Shown here in pieces: positions 28,171-36,641 of a stretch of 64,000 bases of DNA; the first letter of the stretch is position 1; each line of letters opens with the position of its first letter. The position numbers were made by a program, and so were the translations under genes. The stretch spans positions 1,798,001 through 1,862,000 of the forward strand of contig JACKOH010000002.1 in NCBI GenBank assembly GCA_024234395.1, given 5' to 3'. Source of the stretch: Pseudomonadales bacterium (lineage in GTDB: Bacteria; Pseudomonadota; Gammaproteobacteria; Pseudomonadales; Pseudohongiellaceae). The notes beneath the pieces are model-generated. The model made no database searches. It was not told the DNA's origin and saw nothing but the letters and a program-made list of their open reading frames with translations.

Positions 28171-29067
28171 ATGGAAAACTTCAATATTGATACCGCGGTA
28201 CTGATAGATCTGGCTATCAACTACGGAACCAAGCTGCTGGCAGCCATTGTCACGCTGGTTATCGGGCTCTGGATTGCGGGAATCATCACCCGGGTAGTGA
28301 AACGGCTCATGGAAAGAGGCAAGGTGGATCCGTCCCTGTGTGGCTTCCTCAGCAGCATGATCGCCATACTTCTCAAGGTGCTCGTCTATATCACGGCACT
28401 GGGTGTGCTGGGTATTGAGATGACCTCCTTCGTGGCCATTCTCGGCGCCGCCGGCCTGGCAGTCGGCCTGGCTCTCTCCGGAACCCTGCAGAACTTTGCT
28501 GGCGGGGTCATGATCCTGCTGTTCAAGCCGTTCCGCGTTGGTGACGTGATCGATGCCCAGGGCTTTATCGGGTCGGTCAAGGAGATTCAGATTTTTGTCA
28601 CCATTCTGACCACGCCGGATAACAAGACCATCATCATCCCCAATGGTCCGCTTTCAACCTCGTCGATGACCAATTTCTCCACCCAGGCCACCCGGCGCGT
28701 CGACTGGACCTTCGGCATCGCCTATGGAGACGACCTGGACAAGGCTTACGAGGTCCTTGACCGTCTGATCGCAGCCGACGAGCGCATCCACAAAGACCCG
28801 GCACCTTTTCGTGCACTCACCGCACTGGCAGACAGCTCGGTCAACATTGTGGTGCGATGCTGGGTCAACGCCAGTGATTACTGGCCGGTCTACTTCAACA
28901 TGAACGAGCAGGTTTACAAGACCTTCGACAAGGAAGGCCTGTCCATTCCGTTCCCGCAAACCGATGTGCACCTGTTTAACGAGGGCGGACCGCTGGCCAC
29001 CATCAGCACTGTCAGCGCCGCACCGGCCGGCTCTGCTCCTGCCAACGACAGTGGAGATGGCAGCTAG
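28171..29067 (+). CDS. mscS: Small-conductance mechanosensitive channel (MscS)
   Basis: A 298-residue MscS-type channel that opens under membrane tension to release solutes during hypo-osmotic shock. It has three helices: residues about 20-40, 60-85, and the pore-lining TM3 with the Gly/Ala pattern GAAGLAVGLALSGTLQNFAGG. The beta domain follows (FRVGDVIDAQGFIGSVKEIQ, then IIIPNGPLSTSSMTNFS), and then the alpha-beta C-terminal vestibule. The length matches E. coli MscS. A strong terminator follows. Confidence 0.95.
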   Translation: MENFNIDTAVLIDLAINYGTKLLAAIVTLVIGLWIAGIITRVVKRLMERGKVDPSLCGFLSSMIAILLKVLVYITALGVLGIEMTSFVAILGAAGLAVGLALSGTLQNFAGGVMILLFKPFRVGDVIDAQGFIGSVKEIQIFVTILTTPDNKTIIIPNGPLSTSSMTNFSTQATRRVDWTFGIAYGDDLDKAYEVLDRLIAADERIHKDPAPFRALTALADSSVNIVVRCWVNASDYWPVYFNMNEQVYKTFDKEGLSIPFPQTDVHLFNEGGPLATISTVSAAPAGSAPANDSGDGS

Positions 29068-29149
29068 TTACAGGCATTACGGGCGTAAAGTCCGGATTCC
29101 AGGGTTCGGGAAACGCGCCGCATCTGCAAACCCGGATTTCAGGCTCAAT

Positions 29150-29187
29150 AAAAAAGCCGCTACACAGCCGTGCAGCGGCTTTTTTTC
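29150..29187. terminator. Bidirectional intrinsic terminator
   Basis: A run of A, then GCCGCT-A-CAC, loop AGCC, GTG-C-AGCGGC, then eight T. With A on one side and T on the other it can stop both mscS (plus) and the convergent DUF4956 gene (minus). Confidence 0.9.
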
Positions 29188-29245
29188 TGGGAAGTAGTTC
29201 TCTCCGGGTTCCTGAGTAACATTCAGACTATGCCTCAGCCCGGAT

Positions 29246-29920
29246 TCACTGGTGCGGGTGATGATCGTTCGCTTCGCCCGCAATTTCAGACGGATCGCTA
29301 TCCATTGAGTATTGCTCGTGCTTTACCACCCTGAAATATCTCAGTCCCAGAACAGTAAGACTGAATACCATGGAAGCCACCCCGGCGATGCCAATCTCGG
29401 ACACTCCACCCGCCAGACCTATGGACAGGGCAGCAAACACAAAGACCGCATCCGTGGGCGACTTCAAAGTATTTCTGAACCTGACAGCGGCAACGATACC
29501 CACCAGGCTGAACGCAAGGGCGATACTGTTCTGTACGATAATCACTACCGTGGCGACGATGATCGGGAGCAGATAAAGCGTCTCGATAAGAGGGGCGTGC
29601 CGGTGCTTGCGGATCGATTGGGTGGCATCATAAACCCATGCGATCGGTACCGTGAATATTATGATGGCGATCAGGGTAATGAGCAGGGTTAAGGATCGGA
29701 ACTCAAGAACCTTGATTGCTACCCCCGATTCCATAATTCCCAATACGAGCCCCCGATCACTCTGAGCGGCCGAGAGCTCGTCGTTCAGCCTGTCGATACC
29801 TCCGACGGGAAAATAATCCATCGCCTCCGGAAGAACGAGCAGCAGCAGATGAAAGCCCACTACAGTAATCAGGTAGTAAACGATGACACGCAATGTTATT
29901 GCATTGAGATTTCCTTTCAT
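29246..29920 (-). CDS. DUF4956 membrane protein
   Basis: A 224-residue membrane protein with about five hydrophobic helices. The stretch from the IVQNSIALAFSLVGIVAAVRFRNTLK motif (residues about 128-153) to the PTDAVFVFAALSIGLAGGV is the core signature of DUF4956. Members are often found next to VTC-like polyphosphate polymerase domains, but none is present here. The soluble tail is His-rich (NDHHPHQ). It follows the 121-residue membrane protein gene by 37 bases, probably in one operon. Confidence 0.72.
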   Translation of the reverse strand: MKGNLNAITLRVIVYYLITVVGFHLLLLVLPEAMDYFPVGGIDRLNDELSAAQSDRGLVLGIMESGVAIKVLEFRSLTLLITLIAIIIFTVPIAWVYDATQSIRKHRHAPLIETLYLLPIIVATVVIIVQNSIALAFSLVGIVAAVRFRNTLKSPTDAVFVFAALSIGLAGGVSEIGIAGVASMVFSLTVLGLRYFRVVKHEQYSMDSDPSEIAGEANDHHPHQ

Positions 29921-29957
29921 AGCGAGTGTCTACAAATAGCGCAATTTCAGCAGCCTG

Positions 29958-30323
29958 CTAGCTGGGACCGGATTCCAGAGTGCGAACTTTACGGCGTATA
30001 TCGAACATAAACTTTAACGAAGCCCCAATCCCGGCGAATTCGGCAACTCCGATGACCGGTGCCAGCCAGTACTCAACAGAATCCCTTGAACTTTCCCCAA
30101 ATGAGCTCGCAGCAGCAAAAAAACTGAACGTACCGAAAACCAGACTGACCGCGAAAACAACAAACAACGAGGTGACAATCCAGACCTGCGACGTGGATAG
30201 CTCTGCTCCAACCATGTATGCGCCTATCAGAAATCCGCTGACAACGGTAAAGTAAAGGGCCATCGCCGTCATGCCATAGCCGATAAGGCTGAATGTCAGT
30301 TCGGCAATTTCATATTCTGTCAC
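29958..30323 (-). CDS. Small four-helix membrane protein, unknown
   Basis: A 121-residue protein with GTG start and AGGAGA eight bases upstream. Four hydrophobic segments (YGMTAMALYFTVVSGFLIGAY, VWIVTSLFVVFAVSLVFGTF, a central one around FFAAASSF, and VIGVAEFAGIGASL) are followed by a short basic C-terminal tail. I recognise no family. Its co-orientation and 37-base gap with the DUF4956 gene suggest a two-gene unit. Confidence 0.7.
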   Translation of the reverse strand: MTEYEIAELTFSLIGYGMTAMALYFTVVSGFLIGAYMVGAELSTSQVWIVTSLFVVFAVSLVFGTFSFFAAASSFGESSRDSVEYWLAPVIGVAEFAGIGASLKFMFDIRRKVRTLESGPS

Positions 30324-30428
30324 GCTATTCTCCTAGCAGGCATTGCGGTTTTTGACCAGATGCGGACACATGGCTTGTATTTGCAAAGACATCTAACTCA
30401 GCTTTTGGTCGCCTGCCCAAAATTTGAT

Positions 30429-30563
30429 TCAAGTTAAACTTCCGCATCTTCTGGGTAGTTTATCCAGCAGAGTGCTGACTTCGTCCGGACATGGAGCTTG
30501 GAATCTGTCCAGCTTGAGTCGTCTAAAGTTCCACCCGCAAGCACATCCACCCGATTGCTTCAT
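30429..30563 (-). CDS. Possible 44-residue cysteine-containing small protein
   Basis: An ATG at 30563 has an excellent TTTAGGAGG Shine-Dalgarno and opens a 44-residue frame with four Cys (MKQSGGCACGWNFRRLK...APCP...RRCGSLT). The same frame continues upstream for 27 codons (with a CGGC motif) to a TTG, but that start has no ribosome binding site. It lies alone in the AT-richer gap between 30324 and 30699. It could be a zinc or thiol micro-protein, or a chance frame. Confidence 0.4.
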   Translation of the reverse strand: MKQSGGCACGWNFRRLKLDRFQAPCPDEVSTLLDKLPRRCGSLT

Positions 30564-30699
30564 GATACCTCCTAAAGTGAGGAATTGCGGGCAACCTCCG
30601 CAGGGCATTATTTTTTTAACTGCTTTGTCAATATTTATATTCAAGCAGCATAGTTAACTGTTTTTTATTCTCAATACGGCCAGGAATGGACAATAGTTA

Positions 30700-30993
30700 T
30701 CAGGGGTATGTCTTCTCTCTAGAATTGAGAATGATTTCTGTTTCAGAGATTGCCAAATCTCTTAGTTTTTTGTTCTCTGTATGCCACAAATCGCTTCGGT
30801 AATTCTTGAAACAATTTTCATCCTGAAATTCGATTAAGTGAACCTCTTCACCTGTTCCATTTGAATTTCTAACAGTTTCAAATGCTTTGACTATCTTTCC
30901 GTTATATCTGGACATCAATTCTGAAGCTTTTGATTCAAATTCCTTAAGTGCATCAAAATTGGCCACCTTCAATATGACTAGCACTTTGTACAT
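30700..30993 (-). CDS. Small dimeric alpha-beta-barrel-like protein
   Basis: A 97-residue protein. The pattern MYKVLVILKVANFDALKEFE, VKAFETV, EEVHLIEFQDENCFKNYRSD and a final strand resembles the ferredoxin-like fold of antibiotic-monooxygenase/DUF1330-type proteins. No catalytic role can be assigned. Codon use is clearly more AT-rich than in the flanking housekeeping genes, which suggests recent acquisition. Confidence 0.6.
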   Translation of the reverse strand: MYKVLVILKVANFDALKEFESKASELMSRYNGKIVKAFETVRNSNGTGEEVHLIEFQDENCFKNYRSDLWHTENKKLRDLAISETEIILNSREKTYP

Positions 30994-31045
30994 TCCGATC
31001 TACTCGTTTGAGACAGCAGGATTCGGCCACTTCCGGACGTTTAAG

Positions 31046-31405
31046 TTATCGAATTGCCCACAATACCGAATACACTAGCAAGTTCCAAGCGACAATCGAG
31101 TAACCCGCTATCAACTCAAGTTTTATTGGCATACCCAACGGTCTTACCAACGGATCAAGGTAGTGATAGACACATCCACCTGAGTAAGAGGTGCCGCCTG
31201 ATGAACGTCTCAAATATTGCTCTAACGGTGTGAGCGGACAAGTCCAATCAGCTAGATTAACAATAGAACACCAAGCGACTATCAATACATGCAGTATAGT
31301 TGCCCCTGGCTTCGGGAAAACAAGAAAAGCGCCAAGAACAGCAAATAAAACTACTAAAAAATGGAAAAGTAGAACAACATCAGCCAGTAATCCTTTGCTT
31401 GACAT
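31046..31405 (-). CDS. DUF2784 membrane protein
   Basis: A 119-residue membrane protein. It has the DUF2784 features: LLADVVLLFHFLVVLFAVLGAF at the N-terminus, then the ADWTCPLTPLEQYLRR motif near residue 55, GGCVYHYLDPLVRP, and a final hydrophobic helix. The function is unknown. It is AT-rich compared with neighbours. A GAGGAG lies 15 bases upstream, rather far. Confidence 0.72.
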   Translation of the reverse strand: MSSKGLLADVVLLFHFLVVLFAVLGAFLVFPKPGATILHVLIVAWCSIVNLADWTCPLTPLEQYLRRSSGGTSYSGGCVYHYLDPLVRPLGMPIKLELIAGYSIVAWNLLVYSVLWAIR

Positions 31406-31545
31406 TACTAAACTTGGCTACTCCTCATTTATTCTGGCCCACCTGTTGACTGTTCCCGGCTAAGGCCGGACCTTTATCATTAGTTTCTAAACTGAAATTC
31501 CGCATATTTTGTAGTTATATTATTCTTCTCTTGCCTCGCAGAACT

Positions 31546-32107
31546 TCAGTTGGACAGTCTCACTTCGGTGAGTGATTCTGACAATTCCCAGAGTCTGTCA
31601 TGAGCTTCCTTGTTATTCGCAAAAGCTCGAACCGTTGCACTCACAACAGGATCTCCTTTCCTCCCTCTGCTAGGGCCTACCCACTCCGACGTTCCCAGGT
31701 CTCGCACAGATGGGTCAACGGCCGCCCGGACATTGTTAAGGGCTCCCCTTTCCGCGGACTGTGCCAGAAACCGGCCTAAGATTCTGAATTTTAGAGAGTG
31801 TCGCTGTAGATCCGTCACCACAAAACCTGGGTGCGTCGCAACAACTTCCAGTTCGGGACAGCGATGCTTTAAGCCACGCGCGAAAAGTACGTTAGCAAGC
31901 TTTGAATCCGCGTAGGCATGCATTGCATCGTAATTGTTACCGTCGTCTCGGTTAGCCAGTTTATCGAAGGGCAGTGGTTCAGTCGCCTCATTTGCTGCTC
32001 CAGAGCTTGTGACTACGACCCGCTTGGTGATCGGAACAAGGGGTAAGGTAACGGCAAAATGTCCAAGGTGGTTAACAGCGAAATGAGTTTCCAGTCCGTC
32101 CACCGTT
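31546..32107 (-). pseudogene. Short-chain dehydrogenase/reductase, 5' end lost
   Basis: The SDR sequence begins abruptly at STVDGLETHFAVNHLGHF (around 32107) and runs on with RVVVTSSGAA, the catalytic YADSK of MHAYADSKLANVLFARGL, and VVATHPGFVVTDLQR. The N-terminal Rossmann part with TGxxxGIG and the NNAG strand, about 90 residues, is absent. Upstream codons of this frame (to 32256) are antisense to the adjacent GFA gene and are not SDR-like. The gene is therefore truncated at a deletion junction shared with the divergent GFA gene. Confidence 0.7.
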
Positions 32108-32521
32108 GATGGAAGTTGTTTTTGCGGAGCAGTAGAAATATCAGACAGTGGAAATCCGGTCGGGGTGGGATATTGCCACTGTAATTCCTGCCGTTCCTGG
32201 TCAGGAGGGCCCGTCAACGCATTTTCCCTCTGGAGTCCGGAGTCGGTAAAAGTCACAAAGGGTGAAGACAGGATCGCGACTTATGCAAAAACTGAAATGA
32301 GTGAGCGCCAGTACTGCAGAGAATGCGGTGATCACCTGATGACACGGCACCCAACTTTAGGGGTAATCGACGTTTTTGCGGCTACTATTCCCAGTCTCAA
32401 TTTTGAACCTGGCCTGCATGTCAATTACTCAGAAACTGTGCTTCCGATTAAGGATGGGTTACCAAAGTTTAAAGACTTTTCAACTGATTTTGGTGGGTCT
32501 GGGGAAGAAATTCCTGAATGA
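32099..32521 (+). pseudogene. GFA/CENP-V-fold zinc protein, start codon lost
   Basis: Translation from 32099 gives STVDGSCFCGAVEISDSGNP, then VGYCHCNSCRSWSGGPVNAF, and later RQYCRECGDHLMTRHP. These are the zinc-binding CxC...CxxC...CxxC motifs of the glutathione-dependent formaldehyde-activating (GFA) family. The frame is closed by TGA at 32084-32086, and there is no ATG/GTG/TTG before GTG 32165, which would delete the first zinc motif. The intact domain thus lacks only its start and promoter, lost at the junction with the SDR gene. It may be silent. Confidence 0.68.
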
Positions 32522-32647
32522 ATGGACCAGTTACTGGTGACGATACTTCTCATGGGCTGTCCTAGGCATTCGAACTGCTGACGGTCAGCTCCTCTGTGAA
32601 GACAGCGTAGGGTCGAGACTTGCTGGCGGAAGTAAGGTAGACAAGGT

Positions 32648-32666
32648 CTATCTCTGTCAGAGATAG
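32648..32666. promoter_or_regulatory. Candidate operator upstream of the 32714 gene
   Basis: A 19-bp perfect dyad, CTATCTCTG-T-CAGAGATAG, is centred 57 bases before the ATG of the secreted-protein gene. Symmetry and position fit a repressor or activator site. No cognate regulator is next to it. Confidence 0.4.
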
Positions 32667-32713
32667 CCATGACTACAGAGCGTTTAAAATAATTGAGAAC
32701 AGAGGAATTCTGA

Positions 32714-33733
32714 ATGAATACTTATGCCCGGTCTCTGTCAGCAGGTGTCATGCCCTTACTTGTCCTGTGCTACACCTCCCCAAACCTGTCGGCGGCAGAA
32801 TTCACGCCGCGCCTCAATGAATACGGGCAACCGGATTTTCAGGGAAACTGGACCACCGAAACTGCAACGCCATTTCAGCGGCCGGAAGAGCTGGGCGATA
32901 AAAAGATTTACAGTGAAGAGGAAGCCAGACAGTGGGAGGCCGGGAGAATTGCCGAACTTGACGCCAGAGAAGCCCCGATCGAAGGACCCATCGTTTCACC
33001 TGAAGTTACGGATCTGGTCACCAATAGTGCAGAAGACCAGTTCAAAGATCGTGTGTTCAATGTGCTCAGGGTCAATGATGAGTACCGCACTTCAATACTG
33101 GTTGACCCACCAAATGGCCGTCTGCCGTTAAGACAGGATTGGGATAACAACACTTTTCGCGGGCGGTTCCGGCAGCAGGGGTTTAATGACTTCGACGGGC
33201 CAGAGATGGCGGGGCCGGGTGAAAGATGCCTTCTGGATTTTGGAGCGGTACCTCCAGCGGTGCCTATCGTTCCGCTGAGTCCGAATTATCAGATAGTACA
33301 GAATAAGGATTATGTGATTCTTTATATTGAGGCGGGTGCAGAGTTAAGGATCATCCGCCTTGCTGATCAACACCAGACTCCCGTCCACAAGAAATGGAGG
33401 GGGGATTCGGTTGGCTACTACGAAGGTAATTCGCTGGTTGTAAAAACAGGCAACCTTCATCCACAATCATCCTCCTTTGTATTGCCCGCAACTGAGTTGA
33501 TGCAGGTGGAGGAGAGGTTTACGCTGGTTTCTGATAGCGAAATTTTTTACCGATTTACCATCAGAGATCCCAATGTCTATAGCCAGCCGTTTTCAGGCGA
33601 ATTGGCCATAAGGCGCATGCGTGATACCGACAGGATCTATGACTATACCTGCCATGAGGGAAACTATTCGCTACCTGGAATTCTTGCCGGTGCCAGACGG
33701 CTGGAAGTGGACGCCGATCTGACAGGTTTATGA
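32714..33733 (+). CDS. Secreted protein of the GxPDxQGxW family, copy 1
   Basis: A 339-residue secreted protein (signal peptide ends near LSAAE) of an uncharacterised family. Shared with the genes at 35727 and 36642 are the N-terminal NEYGQPDFQGNW, a NGRLPLR segment, a GERCLLDFGAVPP segment (GPE-x-RC-type), YQIVQNKDYVILYIE, RGDSVGYYEGNSLVV, and a terminal YTCHEGNYSLPGIL. The fold is probably an all-beta lipocalin- or hydrolase-like barrel; no function is known to me. GAGGAA supports the start. It lies 53 bases before a di-haem cytochrome c, probably in the same operon. Confidence 0.7.
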   Translation: MNTYARSLSAGVMPLLVLCYTSPNLSAAEFTPRLNEYGQPDFQGNWTTETATPFQRPEELGDKKIYSEEEARQWEAGRIAELDAREAPIEGPIVSPEVTDLVTNSAEDQFKDRVFNVLRVNDEYRTSILVDPPNGRLPLRQDWDNNTFRGRFRQQGFNDFDGPEMAGPGERCLLDFGAVPPAVPIVPLSPNYQIVQNKDYVILYIEAGAELRIIRLADQHQTPVHKKWRGDSVGYYEGNSLVVKTGNLHPQSSSFVLPATELMQVEERFTLVSDSEIFYRFTIRDPNVYSQPFSGELAIRRMRDTDRIYDYTCHEGNYSLPGILAGARRLEVDADLTGL

Positions 33734-33786
33734 TTGCCGGTCGCCGGAATCTGGCGCTTAAGTTAATCCAGAATGAGATACCTGCC

Positions 33787-34869
33787 ATGAAAGCCATTCC
33801 CAGTCCATTTAGAGACAGTTTCATAAACATAGTCTCGTGCCTCTTATTTGCAGCAGTTTCCAGTACCGGTAATGGTCAGCAGGCGGACGAAATGCCTCTC
33901 TGGGCTTACGCTTACAGCACGGCACCGCAGCCGGGCGACAGGGCCTCTCCGTTCACTTACCCTGAAGCCGGCCTTCGATCTGGAGATGACCAGGAGGAGG
34001 TAACCAGGCCGCTCAGAGTGGACGGCAGTGAAGCGGAATTTAGCCGATTGGAAATTCGTGACGGCCATGCTGTTGTCGACTGGTTTACGGATGACCATCC
34101 GGCAATGAGCGATATCATGCGGAGTGGTCCGGCCAGTATGGTGGAGAGGCGCGGGTGGGGCTGCGCCTATTGTCATCTGCCCAACGGCAAAGGCCGCCCG
34201 GAGAATGCTCCCCCAGCGGGTCAATCCGTCGGGTATGTAATTCAACAGTTGCGGGATATGGCAAACGGTCTGCGAATCAGTGCTGATCCGCGCAAGCGGA
34301 ATTCACTGATCATGAATGAACTCGCTGCTGCCATGACTGACGAGGAGATGCAGCAGGCTGCGGAGTATTTCTCGGCTCTCCCGTGGGCACCCTGGATCGA
34401 GGTGGTGGAAGCGGAACTTATTCCGGAAATGGATCTTGAGGAAGGTAACATGTTCATCAGAACTGGTTCTGAACCGGTTGAACCTCTCGGAGGGCGCATC
34501 GTCGAGGCGCCGGTTGATGCCTACCAGTCCAACTACCTGCGTAATCCACGCTCAACATGGATCGCTTATGTGCCGGTGGGCAGTCTGGCCAGGGGAGAGG
34601 AGCTGGTAACCACCGGGGGCCAGGGCAGGACTGTGCCCTGCAGCAGCTGTCATGGACCGGACCTGGCGGGCCTGGGGAATTTTCCGGGTATCGCTGGTCG
34701 ATCGCCGAGTTACATGATGCGCCAGTTGTGGGATATGAAAGTTGGAACCCGCTGGGGAGTACAGAGCGCGGCAATGCGGCCTGTTCTTGCAAATCTCTCC
34801 ATTACAGAATTGACTGACATCGTTGCGTATCTGGCGTCGTTGACGCCATCAACGGTGACTGAAGATTGA
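33787..34869 (+). CDS. Secreted di-haem cytochrome c
   Basis: A 360-residue protein starting at ATG 33787 (the frame is open 19 codons upstream, but a signal peptide starts here: INIVSCLLFAAVSSTGNGQQ). There are two c-type haem sites: CAYCH near residue 120 and CSSCH near residue 280, each with a following Met-rich helix (RQLWDMKVG, and AAMTDEEMQQAAEYFSALPWAPW). The arrangement is that of the cytochrome c4/c553-like di-domain family. It should be a periplasmic electron carrier. It follows the GxPDxQGxW gene, so the two may cooperate. Confidence 0.85.
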   Translation: MKAIPSPFRDSFINIVSCLLFAAVSSTGNGQQADEMPLWAYAYSTAPQPGDRASPFTYPEAGLRSGDDQEEVTRPLRVDGSEAEFSRLEIRDGHAVVDWFTDDHPAMSDIMRSGPASMVERRGWGCAYCHLPNGKGRPENAPPAGQSVGYVIQQLRDMANGLRISADPRKRNSLIMNELAAAMTDEEMQQAAEYFSALPWAPWIEVVEAELIPEMDLEEGNMFIRTGSEPVEPLGGRIVEAPVDAYQSNYLRNPRSTWIAYVPVGSLARGEELVTTGGQGRTVPCSSCHGPDLAGLGNFPGIAGRSPSYMMRQLWDMKVGTRWGVQSAAMRPVLANLSITELTDIVAYLASLTPSTVTED

Positions 34870-35070
34870 GATTATTCCCGGTCCCGCACGTTCTAAACTG
34901 ATCCCCCGTCTGCAATTGTCCGGATCAGGATAAAACTATGCAGATAGTTTCCGATAATTTGAACAAATGGATAATCCCCATGGCAATTGAGAACGGGCTC
35001 GTTGCTGCCTGTTGATTGCTACCGGAAGATTTCCTGAACGTGGCCAGTCACGCCAGAACAGCGAGCTATA

Positions 35071-35556
35071 ATGATGCATTCCCAGCCCGGTCCGCCGCCA
35101 CAGGTGGAAGTTGTAATCGAGATACAGCGAGGCAGTTTTCTCAAGCGCGGTAGCGCGGGACAGTTGGATTTCGTGTCGCCACTGCCGTGCCCCTTCAATT
35201 ACGGCTCGGTGCCCCATTATATTGGTGGCGAGGGCGATTACCTGGATGCAGTTGTGCTCGGCCCGCGGCTGCCCCGGGGAACCCAAATCAGCACCACGGC
35301 CTATGGTGCAATCGGCCTGTCCGAACGCGGCATGTATGACGATAAACTTATCTGCGCTCCTGCGCCGCCGGGTCACTGGGACTGTCGCGCGGTGCTGGCG
35401 TTCTTTCACTTTTACGCGTTCTGCAAGGGCCGTTATAACGTGCTGAGAGGTCAGTCCGGCCATGCGCGTTGCAAGGGTTGGGATAGTGCGCAGGCCGCGA
35501 TACAGCGGGCTGTGCCGGTTACGCTTGCGGCGCATCGTCCCCGGACCCGATTCTGA
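35071..35556 (+). CDS. Inorganic pyrophosphatase-like protein, divergent active site
   Basis: A 161-residue protein with the type I pyrophosphatase fold: VVIEIQRGSFLKRG at the N-terminus, FNYGSVPHYIGGEGDYLDAVVLG in the centre, MYDDKLICAP, and FHFYAFCK. Compared with E. coli Ppa by eye, the Lys and Glu of the first strand and Asp67, Asp70, Asp102 and Lys104 are kept. The first Asp of the signature (D-x-D-P-x-D) is Glu (EGDYLD), the Pro is Tyr, and the Arg43 position is not conserved. It may still hydrolyse pyrophosphate or another phosphate ester. Two adjacent ATGs begin it. Confidence 0.68.
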   Translation: MMHSQPGPPPQVEVVIEIQRGSFLKRGSAGQLDFVSPLPCPFNYGSVPHYIGGEGDYLDAVVLGPRLPRGTQISTTAYGAIGLSERGMYDDKLICAPAPPGHWDCRAVLAFFHFYAFCKGRYNVLRGQSGHARCKGWDSAQAAIQRAVPVTLAAHRPRTRF

Positions 35557-35670
35557 ATGGGGCCGGGTACCAACTCCGGTTGGGCTCAACCTGACGGAGC
35601 ATTCGGCAGGGGTTCACAACTGACCGGAGATTCCCGGTGCGTGATATTTCCCAGGCAGAATTCCGGCCAC

Positions 35671-35703
35671 AAAAAAAGGGCTGGAACACGGTCCAGCCCT
35701 TTC
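35671..35703 (-). terminator. Intrinsic terminator of the 35727 gene
   Basis: On the minus strand AGGGCTGGA, loop, TCCAGCCCT is followed by seven T. It lies 24 bases after the stop of the secreted-protein gene. Confidence 0.88.
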
Positions 35704-35726
35704 GTTTTAACCGGTCAATGTGACCA

Positions 35727-36575
35727 TTAATCCGAGTCAGGTCGTGCTCCGGCACGAGTTGTGCCTGGCTTGCGGTACTCACCGTAGAGATATTCCTCGG
35801 CGAATTCGGCGCACTTGAACTCCAGCAGTTGCATGTTGGGCTCGATACGACGGTAAAGCGGCAGGCTGATCTTCCAGGGCCGCGTGAAGGTCTGCGGGTC
35901 GGTGATGGTCGCCTCGTAATTGATGTGGTTGGGGCCGGCGTAGGTCCAGCGTTCCTCCACGACCATCTCGTAGGAGTGATGATTGCCGGCACGATCGAAC
36001 CAGGTGTCGGGCATCTGGCCGGTGACCCGCACCACCAGTGTGTCACCTTCCCAGTGGGCATTGGAGTGGCCCATCCAGGCATCCACCTGGGATTCCAGTT
36101 CCGGTTGGTCCACGTAGAGGATCCGGTTGGATTCCGCGAACTCATAGGCGATCAGAATGATGTCCTGGGACTGCACGATCTGGAACGGGAACGGCAGGTA
36201 ATTGGCGCGGGGGACACCAGGCATGTAGCAGGAAGCCAGCGGATCGCGCTCCAGGGTATTGGCCCTGTTTTCATCTCGGATCCGGCGGCCAACCTCAGTG
36301 TAGGGGATTTCGCCACCTTCGACAATACCAAGGCCGGGAGGCACCGCGGTCAGTGCGCCAAAAGTCTCCGGCACCTGGCCGTAGGCGGCAATATGCGGTT
36401 CGATGTCCCAATGGGCCGAACTGACCGCCTCCCAGATGCCGCTAAGATCCGGTTTGCCGCTGGGGGTGCGCGGTATTTCGGTAAGTGGCTGGGCGCTGGC
36501 TGTGACTGTGGCGAATAAGCCAATGGATGCCACTGCGACGGTGGCAAGATGTTTTCGCAGGGATATCGTTTTCAT
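35727..36575 (-). CDS. Secreted protein of the GxPDxQGxW family, copy 2
   Basis: A 282-residue paralogue with a signal peptide (VAVASIGLFATVTASAQ). The family elements are PSGKPDLSGIW, ASCYMPGVPRANYLPFPFQIVQSQD, ESQVDAWMGHSNAHWEGDTLVV and the C-terminal LEFKCAEFAEEYLYG. It lacks the N-terminal half-insert that is present in copies 1 and 3. The Trp, Cys and acidic positions of this family resemble a ligand-binding barrel, but no function is known. It lies downstream of copy 3 on the same strand, 66 bases after it. Confidence 0.68.
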   Translation of the reverse strand: MKTISLRKHLATVAVASIGLFATVTASAQPLTEIPRTPSGKPDLSGIWEAVSSAHWDIEPHIAAYGQVPETFGALTAVPPGLGIVEGGEIPYTEVGRRIRDENRANTLERDPLASCYMPGVPRANYLPFPFQIVQSQDIILIAYEFAESNRILYVDQPELESQVDAWMGHSNAHWEGDTLVVRVTGQMPDTWFDRAGNHHSYEMVVEERWTYAGPNHINYEATITDPQTFTRPWKISLPLYRRIEPNMQLLEFKCAEFAEEYLYGEYRKPGTTRAGARPDSD

Positions 36576-36641
36576 TGCTTGACCTTGAACTTCTCTCTGA
36601 TGGTTGCGGTTTTGATTATTGATTGTTAATTCCAGTATATT

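Noticed and set aside
29150..29187. The hairpin first considered as part of a repeat element
   Set aside because: It has the exact shape and T-run of an intrinsic terminator between convergent genes; no second copy was seen.
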